NCBI GenBank assembly: GCA_943325355.2
Contig: CALPPA020000118.1
Location: 1 to 5,893, forward strand
Direction of reading: 5' to 3'
DNA: 5,893 nucleotides
Origin: Klebsiella pneumoniae
GTDB taxonomy: Bacteria; Bacteroidota; Bacteroidia; Flavobacteriales; Flavobacteriaceae
Shown: piece after piece, positions 1 to 5,893 of the stretch
Layout: every line of letters begins with the position of its first letter
How positions within the stretch are numbered: position 1 is the stretch's first letter
The notes under the pieces: generated by a model
What the model was told of the DNA's origin: nothing
What the model saw: the letters and a program-made list of their open reading frames with translations, nothing else
The model's database searches: none
Made by a program: the position numbers and the translations under genes

Positions 1-305
1 AAATAAAAAGAGTCTATTATCTATATGATATCCCAAGTTCTGCGATTAGAGGCGGTCATGCCCATAAAGATTTACAACAAGTATTAATAGCCATCTCGGG
101 TAGTTTTGATGTTGTTTTGAAAGATGGTACATCGGTTAGAACAGTAACGCTAAATAAGCCTGACAAAGGGTTACTCATAAAGTACAATATTTGGAGAGAA
201 TTAGAAAACTTTTCATCTGGAGCAGTTTGTTTAGTTTTAGCATCAGATGTTTTTCATGAAGCTGATTATATTCGTAATTATGATGAATTTTTGAAATCAA
301 AATAA
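1..305 (+). CDS. FdtA/QdtA (WxcM-like) dTDP-4-keto-6-deoxyhexose 3,4-ketoisomerase, 5'-truncated
   Basis: This is the C-terminal part of a small cupin-fold sugar isomerase. The frame is open from base 3 and ends at TAA 303-305, giving 100 visible residues. Family members are about 130-140 residues, so roughly the first 35 are outside the window. Visible signatures are KRVYYLYDIP at the left edge, RGGHAHK (fragment residues 16-22) with the paired histidines of the family active site, GSFDVVLKDG on the next beta strands, and the typical ending ASDVFHEADYIRNYDEF. Known members convert dTDP-4-keto-6-deoxyglucose to the 3-keto isomer, which an aminotransferase then uses to make Fuc3N or Qui3N precursors for O-antigen or S-layer glycans; whether this one makes the galacto or gluco product cannot be told. 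A TTG at 117 could be mistaken for a start, but the homology continues well upstream of it. It overlaps the next gene by one base. The enzyme is expected to be cytoplasmic. Confidence 0.9.
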   Translation, partial: IKRVYYLYDIPSSAIRGGHAHKDLQQVLIAISGSFDVVLKDGTSVRTVTLNKPDKGLLIKYNIWRELENFSSGAVCLVLASDVFHEADYIRNYDEFLKSK

Positions 306-1402
306 TGAAACTACTTTATATAGTTCCAAAAATTAATAACGAGGGAGGCGTTGCCAGAGTTCTTTCAACAAAAGCAAATTATTTTGTTGAAAAATTAGGG
401 TATGAAGTCCATATTCTAACTCAAAATGATGGTAACTTTCCTTTATTCTATAAGTTTATTGATGCTATTAATCTACTTGACATTTCGTTAAAAGGCAAAA
501 AGAGTTCCTTCTTTTTTCAATACAAAAAAGCAATACAAAATGCTGTTGACACATTAAATCCAGATCTGATAATTGTATGCGACAACGGATTAAAAGCATT
601 TACAATTCCCTTTATTTTAAAAACAAAAATTCCAATTATATTCGAGTGCCATGGATCTAAGTTTGTTGAGGAAAATTTTAAAAAAGGAACCCTTCTTTCT
701 GAAAAATTTGCAAAGATAAAATCCACTTATAAAAATTTTGGAGCGACCAAATTTAACAAGTTCGTGGCATTATCCTCTGAAAGTTTAAAAGAATGGGGTA
801 TAGATAATGCAGTGGTCATTCCCAATCCTTTGTGGATTGAAAGTCCTTTGTCAGCCGAGTTACACGCAAAAAAAGTAATTGCTGTAGCTAGACATTCGTT
901 CGAAAAAGGATTGGATCGATTGTTGTTAATCTGGCAAAAAATAATTGAAAATCATCCGGATTGGATTCTTGAAATTTATGGAAAGTCCAATGGGAATGAT
1001 TCCCTGCAACTACTCGCAAATTCTCTTAACCTCACTAAAAATATTGTTTTTTGTGAGCCTGTAAAAAATATTGAAGATAAATATCTTGAAGCATCAATTT
1101 ATTTAATGACCTCCAGATTCGAAGGATTTCCGATGGTGCTAATGGAAGCAATGGCCATGGGTTTGCCTTGTGTTGCTTATGATTGTCCAGTTGGTCCACG
1201 AGCCATAATAATCAATAATGAAAACGGATTTCTTGTCGAGGATGGGAATATTCAATCCTTTGTTCAAAAAATTGAATTGCTAATTGAAAATGAAGAATTA
1301 AGAATTCAAATGGGGCAAAATGCCAAAAAAAGTGTTGCAAAATATGATTTAGAAACTATAATGCAACTGTGGAAATCACTTTTTGAGAGTCTAGTAAAGT
1401 AA
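305..1402 (+). CDS. Glycosyltransferase family 4 (GT-B fold) of a surface-polysaccharide locus
   Basis: This complete 365-residue protein has the usual size and layout of a GT4 retaining glycosyltransferase. The N-terminal Rossmann half starts KLLYIVPKI with the glycine-rich GGVARV loop (residues 14-19) and has FECHGSK near 113-119 at the acceptor side. The linker VIPNP (171-175) leads into the C-terminal donor-binding half, with R196 and K201 in VARHSFEKG and the EX7E motif formed by E273 and E281 in EGFPMVLMEAMAMG, followed by GPRAII and NGFLVEDG (308-314). There is no signal peptide or clear membrane helix, so it probably works on the cytoplasmic face, adding a sugar to a lipid-linked glycan. 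The ATG at 305 shares its A with the preceding TAA, indicating co-transcription and probable translational coupling. Sugar donor and acceptor cannot be read from sequence; the ketoisomerase next door suggests a glycan containing a 3-amino-3,6-dideoxyhexose. It is the last gene of its operon and converges on the minus-strand GT2 gene. Confidence 0.9.
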   Translation: MKLLYIVPKINNEGGVARVLSTKANYFVEKLGYEVHILTQNDGNFPLFYKFIDAINLLDISLKGKKSSFFFQYKKAIQNAVDTLNPDLIIVCDNGLKAFTIPFILKTKIPIIFECHGSKFVEENFKKGTLLSEKFAKIKSTYKNFGATKFNKFVALSSESLKEWGIDNAVVIPNPLWIESPLSAELHAKKVIAVARHSFEKGLDRLLLIWQKIIENHPDWILEIYGKSNGNDSLQLLANSLNLTKNIVFCEPVKNIEDKYLEASIYLMTSRFEGFPMVLMEAMAMGLPCVAYDCPVGPRAIIINNENGFLVEDGNIQSFVQKIELLIENEELRIQMGQNAKKSVAKYDLETIMQLWKSLFESLVK

Positions 1403-1411
1403 TAATTACTT
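1397..1411. terminator. A+T-rich palindrome between convergent genes, possible weak bidirectional terminator
   Basis: AAGTAAT and ATTACTT form a perfect inverted repeat around a central A, spanning the stop codon of the GT4 gene and most of the 13-bp gap before the stop of the opposing GT2 gene (1416-1418). As RNA it would give only about a five-pair stem with a five-base loop and one G-C pair, with no following U run on the plus strand. This is the only dyad seen at the convergent junction. Its role in termination is a guess; transcription may simply end by collision or inside the opposing gene. Confidence 0.2.
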
Positions 1412-1415
1412 GGGT

Positions 1416-2294
1416 CTAAATACTGCAAAAATATCCTAATTTATATAAATCAAATAGTAATAGTGATGGCTTTTTTGAAAGCAAGTTGCGTACCATATTT
1501 GGTTCATTTTTTTTAAAAAGAAAAGAAATTAAATCAGTCAAATGCATCTTTTCTAATAAAACATAAGTCTTTAAAATTTTACTTTCTGAACTATTTAAAG
1601 ACGTAGTTGCTGTTAGTTTTTTTAGATTTTCCAAAGCAGTTTTTGTCTTTTTTAAAAATTGTTTCGAAGTCTCTAATCCCAGATGATAAGTAGGATTAAC
1701 AATGTGTTTAACCACATTACCCTTTTTTTTCAAATCAGACAAAAACACTAAATCTTCGTAGCCGTATTTTGTTATTGACTCATCAAATTTATTGGAGAGA
1801 AATACATTTTTTTTTATCAAAATATTTGAAGTTAATGCATTTCCGTTAGGGTTGGTATTTCGTTTTTCGACCGAAAGTGATTCCCGTGCAATACCGTAAA
1901 ACCAACGCAATAATTGATCGTTCGCAGGTTTTTCTTTTTTATATTCGATTCCGCCAAAAACAACTTTTTCAGCTTCGTTTATTTTGGAAATATAGTTTTG
2001 GATAAAATCACTTTGGGTTGGAAAAGTATCACAATCCATAATTAGAAGCCACTCAAATTTGGCTTTTTCTGCTAGTAAATTGATGTTTGTTCCTCTTCCT
2101 AGATTTAAATTATTTCCTGAAAAATTACAATTTTCTAAAGTATTAATTTTTTGATTTTCATCTAGAAATTCATTTGAAGCATCATCTTGACATAAAATTT
2201 CAAAATCTAACTTGCTTTCCAAACAATATTTATGTAATTCGTTAACAAGGGGATATGTATTGTAATTGAATATTGGAATAAGTATCGATAACAT
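1416..2294 (-). CDS. Glycosyltransferase family 2 (GT-A fold), encoded directly downstream of ftsE
   Basis: This 292-residue protein opens with [12 protein letters not shown], the typical first beta strand of GT2 enzymes. It then shows the nucleotide-binding acidic pair in CQDDAS (D37-D38), NLGRGTNIN (64-72), and the metal-binding DxD motif as MDCDTFP (D87, D89). Further on are NALTSNILIKK (152-162), GYEDLVF (178-184) with the acidic E180-D181 pair expected of the catalytic base region, and HLGLE (204-208). The last 80 residues are lysine-rich, helical-looking and not recognised. There is no signal peptide or convincing transmembrane helix, so it is likely cytosolic or membrane-peripheral. 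The start ATG overlaps the ftsE stop by one base, so it should be translated from the ftsE message. Donor, acceptor and pathway are unknown; the coupling to a division ATPase may suggest an envelope glycan, but that is inference. The gene is very A+T-rich and contains A-runs of 8, 9 and 8 in its coding strand. Confidence 0.88.
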   Translation of the reverse strand: MLSILIPIFNYNTYPLVNELHKYCLESKLDFEILCQDDASNEFLDENQKINTLENCNFSGNNLNLGRGTNINLLAEKAKFEWLLIMDCDTFPTQSDFIQNYISKINEAEKVVFGGIEYKKEKPANDQLLRWFYGIARESLSVEKRNTNPNGNALTSNILIKKNVFLSNKFDESITKYGYEDLVFLSDLKKKGNVVKHIVNPTYHLGLETSKQFLKKTKTALENLKKLTATTSLNSSESKILKTYVLLEKMHLTDLISFLFKKNEPNMVRNLLSKKPSLLLFDLYKLGYFCSI

Positions 2295-2977
2295 TAGGCT
2301 GTTTTTTGAACTACTTCAAAAAGTTTTGCGTCTTCACATTTCAATGTTTTAGACGGAAATTTCATCAATAACGCATAATCGTGTGTTGCCATTATGACTG
2401 TTTTTCCGGCGGCATTAATTTTTCTCAAAACATCAAGAACCTCTATGCTAGTCTGCGGATCAAGGTTTCCCGTTGGTTCATCGGCAAGGATGAATTCGGG
2501 ATTATTAAGTAAAGCACGTGCTATTGCAACGCGTTGTTGCTCGCCACCAGAAAGTTGATGTGGCATTTTATCTATGTAGGCTTTTACGCCAACTTTGTCT
2601 AAAACTTCGTCTATTTTATTTTGAATTTCCTCATTGTCTGTCCATCCTGTTGCTTTCAAAACAAAAAGCAAATTATCTTTCACGGTTCTATCAGGAAGTA
2701 ATTGAAAATCTTGAAAAACAAAACCTATTTTTCGTCGCAAAAATGGAATATCGTCTTCTTTTAAAGTGGCCAAATCAAAATCTACAATTGTTCCTTCGCC
2801 TTCTGCTAATGGTAAATCAGCATACAGCGCTTTCATAAAACTACTTTTCCCTGAGCCAGTTTTCCCGATGATATAGATAAACTCACCATGTTTTACCTCA
2901 AGATTTACGTTTGATAAAATGATTTTTCCTTCTTGAGCAATGGTTACATTTTTTAAAGATAGAACTGGTAGTGACAT
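2294..2977 (-). CDS. ftsE: Cell division ABC transporter ATP-binding protein FtsE
   Basis: This complete 227-residue ABC ATPase is close to the usual FtsE size (E. coli about 222). All nucleotide-binding motifs are intact: Walker [10 protein letters not shown] (38-46), Q-loop Q89 in FVFQDFQLL, signature LSGGEQQR (142-149), Walker B FILADE (162-167), D-loop NLD (171-173) and H-loop H199 in MATHDY. The segment [10 protein letters not shown] after the Q-loop favours FtsE; LolD and MacB relatives share the SGGEQQR and DEPTGNLD context but usually lack DRTV there. In characterised bacteria FtsE binds the membrane protein FtsX at the septum and ATP hydrolysis drives activation of peptidoglycan hydrolases, not solute transport. 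No ftsX is adjacent; from memory, Bacteroidota commonly encode it elsewhere. ATG at 2977 is the natural start: it lies just before LKNVTI and about 20 bases beyond a promoter match. It is followed by a GT2 gene with a one-base overlap and is divergent from the TPR gene. Confidence 0.87.
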   Translation of the reverse strand: MSLPVLSLKNVTIAQEGKIILSNVNLEVKHGEFIYIIGKTGSGKSSFMKALYADLPLAEGEGTIVDFDLATLKEDDIPFLRRKIGFVFQDFQLLPDRTVKDNLLFVLKATGWTDNEEIQNKIDEVLDKVGVKAYIDKMPHQLSGGEQQRVAIARALLNNPEFILADEPTGNLDPQTSIEVLDVLRKINAAGKTVIMATHDYALLMKFPSKTLKCEDAKLFEVVQKTA

Positions 2978-2998
2978 AATAGTTGTTGTTTTATTTTG

Positions 2999-3030
2999 TA
3001 AAAGTAATTATCAATTACCACAAGAGCAAA
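2999..3030 (-). promoter_or_regulatory. Probable Bacteroidota-type promoter of the ftsE-GT2 unit
   Basis: Read on the minus strand, TTTG (3030-3027) is followed after 20 bp by TACTTTTA (3006-2999). This fits the Bacteroidota sigma pattern TTTG-N19-21-TAnnTTTG at all positions except the final G. Transcription would begin around 2990-2995, leaving a short leader of roughly 15 bases rich in A and C before the ATG at 2977, with no Shine-Dalgarno sequence, as is normal in this phylum. The match is by eye only. Confidence 0.5.
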
Positions 3031-3111
3031 CAAATAATTTATTTTTGCAAACTGGCTAAGCAAATATTAATGCTTTTCCCATTTGTTGAAACTTTTGTTC
3101 ATAATAAAAAT

Positions 3112-3132
3112 GGCTAGCATTCCGTTATAGCC
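3112..3132. repeat. GGCTA-N11-TAGCC inverted repeat, possible operator
   Basis: The five-base arms GGCTA (3112-3116) and TAGCC (3128-3132) are perfect inverted complements whose centre falls on about 3122, where the -33 element of the rightward promoter should lie. Another TGGCTA occurs in the same intergenic region at 3053-3058, in the same orientation as the left arm. The spacing would suit a dimeric DNA-binding protein, but arms this short can arise by chance. Confidence 0.22.
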
Positions 3133-3144
3133 TTTAGAATATGA

Positions 3145-3152
3145 TATATTTG
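3145..3152 (+). promoter_or_regulatory. Probable -7 box (TATATTTG) of the TPR gene
   Basis: TATATTTG is an exact match to the Bacteroidota -7 consensus TAnnTTTG, placed 21 bases before the ATG at 3174. That gives an expected transcript start near 3157-3160 and a leader of about 15 bases, AAATTAAAAC-like and without a Shine-Dalgarno site. The -33 position (around 3120-3125, reading TTCCGT) is a poor match to TTTG, so the promoter may be weak or depend on an activator. Confidence 0.45.
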
Positions 3153-3173
3153 AATTCTTAAATTAAAACTACA

Positions 3174-5893
3174 ATGCGTAAACTTTCTTGGCTTTACTTA
3201 TTCTTATTTTTTATCCAATCCTTCTCTATTTCTGCACAAAAAACAGCAATTTACACCTACGATTCAAAAGATTTCGATAAAGCAATTTCGTTGTATAATG
3301 ATAGTCAATATGCAACGGCACAAATCATTTTCGAAAAAGTAAAGTTGGCTGCAGCCAATGAAGAACTGAATTCCGATTGTTCTTTTTTTATTGCCAATTG
3401 TGCTATCAGAACCAATCAACCTAATGCAGATTTGTTAATGGAGCGTTTCGTTACGGATCATCCTACCAGCAGAAAACAAAACCAGGCTTACATTAATGTG
3501 GCACAATATTACTTTGCACAAGGAAATTATCCACAAGCATTACAATGGTTCGACAAAGTAGAAGAGGGCAATTTAAGTTATAAAGATCAAGACCAATACT
3601 ATTTCCAAAAAGGATATAGTTTTTTCAGTTCCAAAAATAAAAAGGAAGCCATAACCTATTTTAATAAAGTGACTAATTCTGCTGAATATGGATCGCAGGC
3701 CAAGTATTACCTGGGTTTTATGGCTTATGAAGGTGACGATTACAAACAAGCGACCAAGTATTTTGATGAAGTTTCAGGTGAAGAAAAGTATAAAGAAAAA
3801 CTGTCTTATTACCAAGCCGATATGAATTTCAAATTAGGAAATTTTCAGAAAGCAATCGATTTGGGATTGAAAGCAATGGATAAATCCAATGCTGTAGAAA
3901 AATCCGAATTGAATAAAATCATTGGCGAAAGCTATTTTAATTTGAAACAATACGATAAATCCATCCCGTATTTGACATTGTATAAAGGTAAAAAAGGGAG
4001 ATGGAATAATACCGATTTTTACCAATTGGGATATGCGTATTATATGCAAAAGGATTATGAAAATGCCATTTCACAGTTCAATAAAATTATTGGTGGAAAA
4101 GATTTCGTGGCTCAAAATGCCTATTATCATTTAGGAGAAAGTTATTTGAATTTAAACAAAAAACAAGAAGCTTTGAATGCTTTCAAAAACGCTTCCGAAA
4201 TGGATTTTGACGCAGCCATCCAGGAAGATGCGAATTTAAATTATGCTAAATTGAGTTACGAAATAGGGAATTCCTATCAAAGTACGCCCGCAGTTTTGAT
4301 GGCTTTCCTGAAAAAATATCCGAATAATGCCAATAATACTGAGATTGAAAAACTCTTGATTGATTCTTATATTTCATCAAAAAACTACAAAGAAGCATTG
4401 GTTTTATTAGAGAAAAACAAATCCCCCGAAAATAAATTAGCCTATCAAAAAGTGACTTTTTATCGAGGATTGGAATTATATACAGATTCCAACTATCAGG
4501 AAGCAGCAACCTTATTCGAAAAATCATTAGACCAACAAAAGGATGCCAAGTACACAGCTCGTGCCACGTTTTGGAAAGGGGAAACCGAATATGTTTTGGA
4601 TGATTTCAAAAACGCCGTACTGAGTTACAAACAATTTCAAGGTTTGGCTGCAGCAAAGGAAACGCCGGAATATAAAAACAGCAACTACAATATTGCTTAT
4701 GCATACTTCAAATTGAAGGAGTACAATCAAGCGGTCGATTATTTCCAAAACCAGATTGACAATGCAAAAGACGACAAAGTACGTTTGCACGACTCATACT
4801 TGCGTTTGGCTGATTGCAGATTCGTAACTTCAAAATATACTTCAGCTTTAGAAGCATATAATAAGGTAATCGAATTGAAAAGTATAGATGCTGATTATGC
4901 CTATTTTCAAAAAGCAATTTGCTACGGATTTGTTTCTAAAAACGATAAAAAAATTGAAGAGATCAATTCGTTTTTACAATTGTATCCAAAATCAGAATAC
5001 CGAGATGATGCTTTGTTCGAACTAGGAAATACTTATGTAGCCGAAAAAAAACAAGATTTAGCTATAAAAACCTACGACAAACTAAATTCTGAATTTGTAA
5101 AAGGGTCTTACACTTCAAAAGCAATTTTGCGTCAAGGATTAGTCTATTATAATGCAGATAAAGACGAACAAGCCTTGACAAAACTCAAGAAAGTTGCCGC
5201 GGATTTTCCTAAAACTCCCGAAGCTCTCGAGGCTGTTGCTACAGCACGATTGATTTATGTGGATAATGGTAAAGTCGATGAATACGCCACTTGGGTTAGG
5301 ACACTTGATTTTGTTGCCGTAACTGATGCCGAATTGGATAATGACACCTACGAAGCTGCCGAAAAGCAATATTTGCAAAACAATACTAAACAAGCTATTT
5401 CTGGATTTAACGGTTATGTTTCTAAATTTCCAAATGGAATTCACGCCTTAAAAGCTAATTTTTATTTGGCTCAATCCTACTTTTCTGATGCACAAGAAAG
5501 TAAATCAATTCCTAATTATGAATTTGTAATTGATCAACCTCGAAGCGAATTTATGGAACAATCCTTGGCTAGATTAGCCCAGATTTTCTTGAAAAACGAT
5601 AACTATGATAAAGCAATTCCAGTATTATCACGATTGGAAAACGAAGCCGATTTTCCACAAAATAAAACTTTTGCACAATCTAATTTGATGAAATGTTATT
5701 ACAACAAGAAGGATTACGATAATTCGGTTGTGTATGCTGAGAAAGTTTTGGAAAACCCCAAAACCGATTCTACTGTAAAAAGTGATGCGCAAATTATCAT
5801 TGCTCGTGCTGCAATTCAAACGGGTGATGAAACCAAAGCTCGTTCGGCTTACGCCAAATTGCTAACTATTGCCAAAGGAGAATTGGCTGCCGA
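3174..5893 (+). CDS. Large exported tetratricopeptide-repeat (TPR) protein, 3'-truncated by window end
   Basis: The frame from ATG 3174 stays open to the last base: 906 codons with no stop, and the C-terminus lies beyond the window. Residues 1-21 form a Sec signal peptide: MRK, a hydrophobic core WLYLFLFFI, and likely cleavage after SISA-21. There is no lipobox cysteine, so the product should be soluble periplasmic or peripherally envelope-bound. The rest is almost entirely degenerate TPR-like helical hairpins with W/Y-x-x-G/A-x-x-Y and later A-x-x-x-F/Y patterns. Clear units are near residues 103-130, 140-210, 280-345, 424-455, 460-490, 503-530, 537-570, 609-640, 646-680, 760-790, 794-825, 833-860 and 868-900. 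A less regular stretch lies at about 680-755. Such solenoids bind other proteins, so a scaffold or assembly role in the envelope is the reasonable inference; no enzyme motif is visible. As I recall, flavobacterial relatives of about 1000 residues are usual, so perhaps 100 residues are missing. It is divergent from ftsE and has its own promoter. Confidence 0.9.
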   Translation, partial: MRKLSWLYLFLFFIQSFSISAQKTAIYTYDSKDFDKAISLYNDSQYATAQIIFEKVKLAAANEELNSDCSFFIANCAIRTNQPNADLLMERFVTDHPTSRKQNQAYINVAQYYFAQGNYPQALQWFDKVEEGNLSYKDQDQYYFQKGYSFFSSKNKKEAITYFNKVTNSAEYGSQAKYYLGFMAYEGDDYKQATKYFDEVSGEEKYKEKLSYYQADMNFKLGNFQKAIDLGLKAMDKSNAVEKSELNKIIGESYFNLKQYDKSIPYLTLYKGKKGRWNNTDFYQLGYAYYMQKDYENAISQFNKIIGGKDFVAQNAYYHLGESYLNLNKKQEALNAFKNASEMDFDAAIQEDANLNYAKLSYEIGNSYQSTPAVLMAFLKKYPNNANNTEIEKLLIDSYISSKNYKEALVLLEKNKSPENKLAYQKVTFYRGLELYTDSNYQEAATLFEKSLDQQKDAKYTARATFWKGETEYVLDDFKNAVLSYKQFQGLAAAKETPEYKNSNYNIAYAYFKLKEYNQAVDYFQNQIDNAKDDKVRLHDSYLRLADCRFVTSKYTSALEAYNKVIELKSIDADYAYFQKAICYGFVSKNDKKIEEINSFLQLYPKSEYRDDALFELGNTYVAEKKQDLAIKTYDKLNSEFVKGSYTSKAILRQGLVYYNADKDEQALTKLKKVAADFPKTPEALEAVATARLIYVDNGKVDEYATWVRTLDFVAVTDAELDNDTYEAAEKQYLQNNTKQAISGFNGYVSKFPNGIHALKANFYLAQSYFSDAQESKSIPNYEFVIDQPRSEFMEQSLARLAQIFLKNDNYDKAIPVLSRLENEADFPQNKTFAQSNLMKCYYNKKDYDNSVVYAEKVLENPKTDSTVKSDAQIIIARAAIQTGDETKARSAYAKLLTIAKGELAA

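Noticed and set aside
117..305. A separate 62-residue gene starting at TTG 117
   Set aside because: The frame is open to base 3 and the family-specific RGGHAH and YYLYDIP motifs lie upstream of 117, so this is the middle of a truncated ketoisomerase gene.
517..726. Minus-strand open frame of 69 codons inside the GT4 gene
   Set aside because: It lies entirely antisense to a well-supported glycosyltransferase, has no recognisable motif and no promoter or start signal of its own.
2518..2838. Plus-strand open frame of 106 codons inside ftsE
   Set aside because: It is antisense to the conserved ATPase motifs of ftsE; the protein is of low complexity (Leu/Gln-rich) and resembles nothing known.
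3026..3065. Repeated GCAAA(C/T) words at 3026, 3047 and 3060 in the divergent region
   Set aside because: Five- to six-base words in A+T-rich DNA with unequal spacing (21 and 13 bp) are not convincing as binding sites; one copy is explained by the ftsE -33 box.
3834..5819. Several minus-strand open frames of 63-101 codons opposite the TPR gene
   Set aside because: They follow from the codon bias of the long TPR frame, are rich in Ile/Phe/Cys as reverse-strand shadows usually are, and lack motifs.
3174..5893. TPR gene as a pseudogene or tandem duplication at the DNA level
   Set aside because: Codon-by-codon reading shows no stop or frameshift, and the repeats are protein-level and degenerate with no near-identical DNA copies seen.
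1..5893. Mobile element, tRNA/rRNA gene, CRISPR array or toxin-antitoxin pair
   Set aside because: No transposase motifs, terminal inverted repeats, regularly spaced repeats or tRNA-like cloverleaf were seen, and nearly all bases are accounted for by five genes.

Overview
The window looks like chromosomal DNA of a Bacteroidota bacterium, most likely a Flavobacterium-type flavobacterium. The evidence is the strongly A+T-rich sequence with AAA/GAA/TTA-rich codons, start codons without clear Shine-Dalgarno sites, a TAnnTTTG-type -7 promoter box, and protein families typical of that group. No RNA gene, mobile element, CRISPR array or long repeat was found. This assignment is inferred from style and family resemblance, not from a database search.

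Layout. (1) Positions 1-1402, plus strand, hold the 3' end of a surface-polysaccharide (O-antigen/capsule type) operon. It contains the C-terminal 100 residues of an FdtA/QdtA-type dTDP-4-keto-6-deoxyhexose 3,4-ketoisomerase, then a complete GT4 glycosyltransferase whose start codon overlaps the isomerase stop by one base. (2) Positions 1416-2977, minus strand, form a two-gene unit transcribed towards the polysaccharide operon: an FtsE-type ABC ATPase followed by a GT2 glycosyltransferase, again joined by a one-base TAATG overlap. The two units converge with 13 bp between their stop codons. (3) Positions 2978-3173 are a divergent promoter region with a good Bacteroidota-type promoter for ftsE, a -7 box for the rightward gene, and a short GGCTA...TAGCC dyad. 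(4) From 3174 to the window end, plus strand, runs one very long, uninterrupted reading frame: an exported, TPR-rich protein of which 906 codons are visible and whose 3' end lies outside the window.

How the parts relate. The isomerase and the GT4 enzyme plausibly supply and transfer a 3-amino-3,6-dideoxyhexose for a surface glycan. FtsE normally works with FtsX in the inner membrane to control peptidoglycan hydrolysis at division, but no ftsX is present here; its operon partner is a GT2 enzyme of unknown acceptor. The TPR protein is probably a periplasmic or envelope scaffold. The region reads as the boundary between a variable polysaccharide locus and a conserved envelope/division block. I see no evidence for a clearly novel system; the points most worth a second look are the ftsE-GT2 coupling, the homopolymer-rich GT2 gene, the very large TPR solenoid and the shared promoter region.
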